Assembly (NCBI RefSeq): GCF_046844695.1
Contig: NZ_CP177354.1
Span: 4,960,001-5,024,000 of the forward strand
Length of the DNA: 64,000 nucleotides
Direction of reading: 5' to 3'
DNA from: Pokkaliibacter plantistimulans
Lineage (GTDB): Bacteria; Pseudomonadota; Gammaproteobacteria; Pseudomonadales; Balneatricaceae
The notes beneath the pieces are model-generated. The model was not told where the DNA came from, made no database searches, and saw only the letters and a program-made list of their open reading frames with translations. Both the position numbers and the translations under genes were made by a program. This document shows positions 62,291 through 64,000 of the stretch, piece after piece (the stretch's first letter is position 1; each line of letters begins with the position of its first letter).

Positions 62291-62953
62291 ATGCATCTGC
62301 ACAAATTCATCACTTTTCTAGCAACAAGCGTGTTTTTGGGAGGTTGCTCCCTCTCCCCGGTTTTTGAAGCAAGCATCGATAGCCTGAAATACAGCTTCTC
62401 CGACAAATCACTACAATTCACACCTCAACAGATAGACAGCCTACCCAAACCTTCGATGGCTGGGCGTTTATCTCCAGATTCAGCCGAAGCCTTGCTATAC
62501 GGTTATCAGGAGAAAGATGGTCGTTATTGGTATAGCAGCAGTAGCGAGTATTTAGTGACTAATCATGCAAGGCTGATACGTAGTAGTGGCTTACAGTACA
62601 ACCTTCTACACTCCTCACTGTCGAATGATGCCCTGCAAAGCCCTGAGCTACTGGCGGGCAAAACCTTTACCCAGTCGTGGACAATTGATGTAGAGCCTGG
62701 ACACTGGTATGGCGTTCAAGTTAATAGCAAGCTTGTTCCCGTTGGACTGCAAGATGTTGATGGCTATGCCTCCCCCCTATTTCTTGTTAATGAACAAATC
62801 ACTATCCCTATGATGAACTGGGAAGGCCTCAATCAGTTCTGGTTCGATCCTGACTCTCATAACATTGTGATGTCAAAACAGTTTATTCACCCTGACTATC
62901 CCTTTATAACCACACGAATAATCAAACCTTTCAAAGACGAGGCCAGACAGTGA
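62291..62953 (+). CDS. yjbF: YjbF/GfcB-family outer-membrane lipoprotein
   Basis: 220 residues with a lipobox signal peptide (TSVFLGGCSLSP, lipidated Cys at about 19). The body (EALLYGYQEKDGRYWYSSSS, NHARLIRSSGL, HWYGVQVNSKLVPVGLQDV, NQFWFDPDSHNIVMSKQFIHP) follows YjbF/GfcB. It belongs to the group-4 capsule/EPS accessory set. The stop overlaps the GTG start of yjbG by four bases. Confidence 0.88.
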   Translation: MHLHKFITFLATSVFLGGCSLSPVFEASIDSLKYSFSDKSLQFTPQQIDSLPKPSMAGRLSPDSAEALLYGYQEKDGRYWYSSSSEYLVTNHARLIRSSGLQYNLLHSSLSNDALQSPELLAGKTFTQSWTIDVEPGHWYGVQVNSKLVPVGLQDVDGYASPLFLVNEQITIPMMNWEGLNQFWFDPDSHNIVMSKQFIHPDYPFITTRIIKPFKDEARQ

Positions 62954-63720
62954 AGCGACTTCTTTCATCCCTACTGATGCTGATCTCGGCTTCAGTGATG
63001 GCTGATATTACAGTTACTTATTCTGGTAACGTCGAACAAACTGGACCGACCAATTTCTCAGACAACTCCAGACTGTTTGAAATTACCCATGGAGTCCCTG
63101 CTGGCTCGGCGTGGATACCAGGTGCAGCACTCTTCCTGAAGCAGAATCTAAGCAGTGAACAGAGTGCGAAGTCAGCAATGCTTGAGGGTCTAAAGAGCAT
63201 CTATAACTACACTGCATCAGATAAAGAGTCGGACAAACCGTTTGCAGAGTGGTTACTGGCATTGAGAAGCTGGATACAAACTCAGCCTGTTACTGGACGT
63301 CAGTTGGTTACTACACTTGATCCATTCCAGCTGGAAATTGATAAAACAGCGAACAAGAAAATAACGTCAGACGCTCGCCTGAACTACCCAAACCGCCCAG
63401 ACTTCATTTCTATTATTGGGCTCAATGGAACATCTGATGGAACATCACCCTACCGAAAAGTGCCCTACCTGCCCGGGAAAGATATCCAGAATTATTTTAA
63501 TGAGGACGATATTGCTTCATGGGCAAACAAGAATGAAGTTTATATCGTTAGCCCTGCAGGCCAGATAGAAAAAGTCGGAATAGCCGCTTGGAATTTTAAA
63601 CACGTAAGACTAGTGCCTGGCAGCTGGGTATATATACCGATTGACAATGACGCACTGAGTGCCGCTCCCCATTTCAACGAAGGTTTTGTCCAGTGGCTCA
63701 CAACAAGATCGCTTCCATGA
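62950..63720 (+). CDS. yjbG: YjbG/GfcC-family periplasmic protein
   Basis: 256 residues from a GTG overlapping the yjbF stop. A signal peptide (LLSSLLMLISASVMA) leads to a GfcC-like beta-grasp protein (VTYSGNVEQTGPTNFSDNSR, GAALFLKQNLSSEQSAK, LVTTLDPFQLEIDKTANKK, VRLVPGSWVYIPIDN). It probably acts in the periplasm in polymer export or modification. It overlaps the next gene by four bases (ATGA). Confidence 0.86.
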   Translation: MKRLLSSLLMLISASVMADITVTYSGNVEQTGPTNFSDNSRLFEITHGVPAGSAWIPGAALFLKQNLSSEQSAKSAMLEGLKSIYNYTASDKESDKPFAEWLLALRSWIQTQPVTGRQLVTTLDPFQLEIDKTANKKITSDARLNYPNRPDFISIIGLNGTSDGTSPYRKVPYLPGKDIQNYFNEDDIASWANKNEVYIVSPAGQIEKVGIAAWNFKHVRLVPGSWVYIPIDNDALSAAPHFNEGFVQWLTTRSLP

Positions 63721-64000
63721 GAAGGCAAACAAGAAACTTCAGACTGTCGTTGCTGACCTGTGCATGTACTACAGTCATGGCGCAGTCTGCCTTAGCCTAT
63801 GAAGAGACAGGGCCAGTTACCCAAGGGGATTTCGGTGGGGCTGGATTGATGCAGACTCCCACAGCCAGAATGGCACCTGTTGGGCAATTAAACTTTCATT
63901 ACAGCCATACTTCACCCTACTCGCGCTTTAACCTGTTCTTTCAGCCTTTTAGTTGGCTAGAAGGTGGGTTCAGGTATATGTCCATTTCGAATGTACCCTA
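63717..64000 (+). CDS. yjbH: YjbH/GfcD-family outer-membrane protein (5' part only)
   Basis: Begins at the ATG at 63717, overlapping the yjbG stop, and runs off the right edge after about 95 residues. A signal peptide (LSLLTCACTTVMAQSALA) is followed by GDFGGAGLMQTPTARMAPVG and an aromatic FNLFFQPFSWLEGGFRYM, which are characteristic of YjbH beta-barrels. It completes the yjbEFGH order. Confidence 0.88.
   Translation, partial: MRRQTRNFRLSLLTCACTTVMAQSALAYEETGPVTQGDFGGAGLMQTPTARMAPVGQLNFHYSHTSPYSRFNLFFQPFSWLEGGFRYMSISNVP

Overview
The window looks like chromosome from a free-living, probably marine gammaproteobacterium of the Oceanospirillales type. This rests on gene content only: a glyA-soxB sarcosine-catabolism pair, FMN and TPP riboswitches, thiBPQ, pilU, rfaH and a pgi-yjbEFGH block. 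No rRNA or tRNA gene is present, so the genus cannot be fixed. The two ends are conventional housekeeping sequence. The middle (about 17-60 kb) is a surface-polysaccharide and secretion island whose base composition changes abruptly between blocks.

Layout. 1-2.6 kb: minus-strand glyA followed by soxB, which runs off the left edge. 3-4 kb: FMN riboswitch and ribB. 4.3-10.7 kb: metallophosphatase, ALDH7-type aldehyde dehydrogenase with a divergent LysR regulator, EAL phosphodiesterase, gmhA and a VanZ-like protein. 10.8-14.3 kb: minus-strand thiBPQ behind a TPP riboswitch whose terminator helix shares bases with the aptamer. 14.5-15.6 kb: pilU. 16.4-17 kb: rfaH, a terminator and an exact ops element.

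17.0-43.65 kb: a long plus-strand surface-polysaccharide cluster. In order it encodes WecA-like initiation, a lipoprotein, a KpsD/Wza-type outer-membrane exporter, three glycosyltransferases, the KpsM/KpsT/KpsE-type ABC exporter, dTDP-L-rhamnose synthesis (rmlA, C, D, B), a sugar epimerase and a large multi-domain glycosyltransferase/RgpF protein. Sulfotransferase-like proteins, a methyltransferase, an RgpF-HAD protein with its partner, and a DIDEYW-type glycosyltransferase follow. My reading is a rhamnose-containing, probably sulfated or otherwise decorated polysaccharide, exported by an ABC route and switched on by RfaH.

43.7-55.4 kb: a type I secretion cassette (HlyB-like ABC transporter and HlyD-like adaptor, no TolC) followed by three RTX proteins of the serralysin (M10) family. 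The last two keep the zinc-protease signature. The first has lost every zinc ligand and the catalytic Glu, so it is a predicted pseudoprotease. Their RTX halves are almost identical in DNA, and both spacers between the genes hold decayed copies of an RTX gene 3' end. A 16-copy heptanucleotide repeat lies just upstream of the secretion genes. 55.5-58.6 kb: on the minus strand, a second copy of the RgpF-HAD plus partner module, inverted relative to the one at 38.6-41.6 kb. 59-64 kb: a GT4 glycosyltransferase, pgi, and a yjbEFGH-type exopolysaccharide operon cut by the right edge.

The genes most worth attention are the RfaH/ops-controlled polysaccharide cluster, the duplicated RgpF-HAD module, and the RTX array that pairs a dead protease with two apparently live ones.
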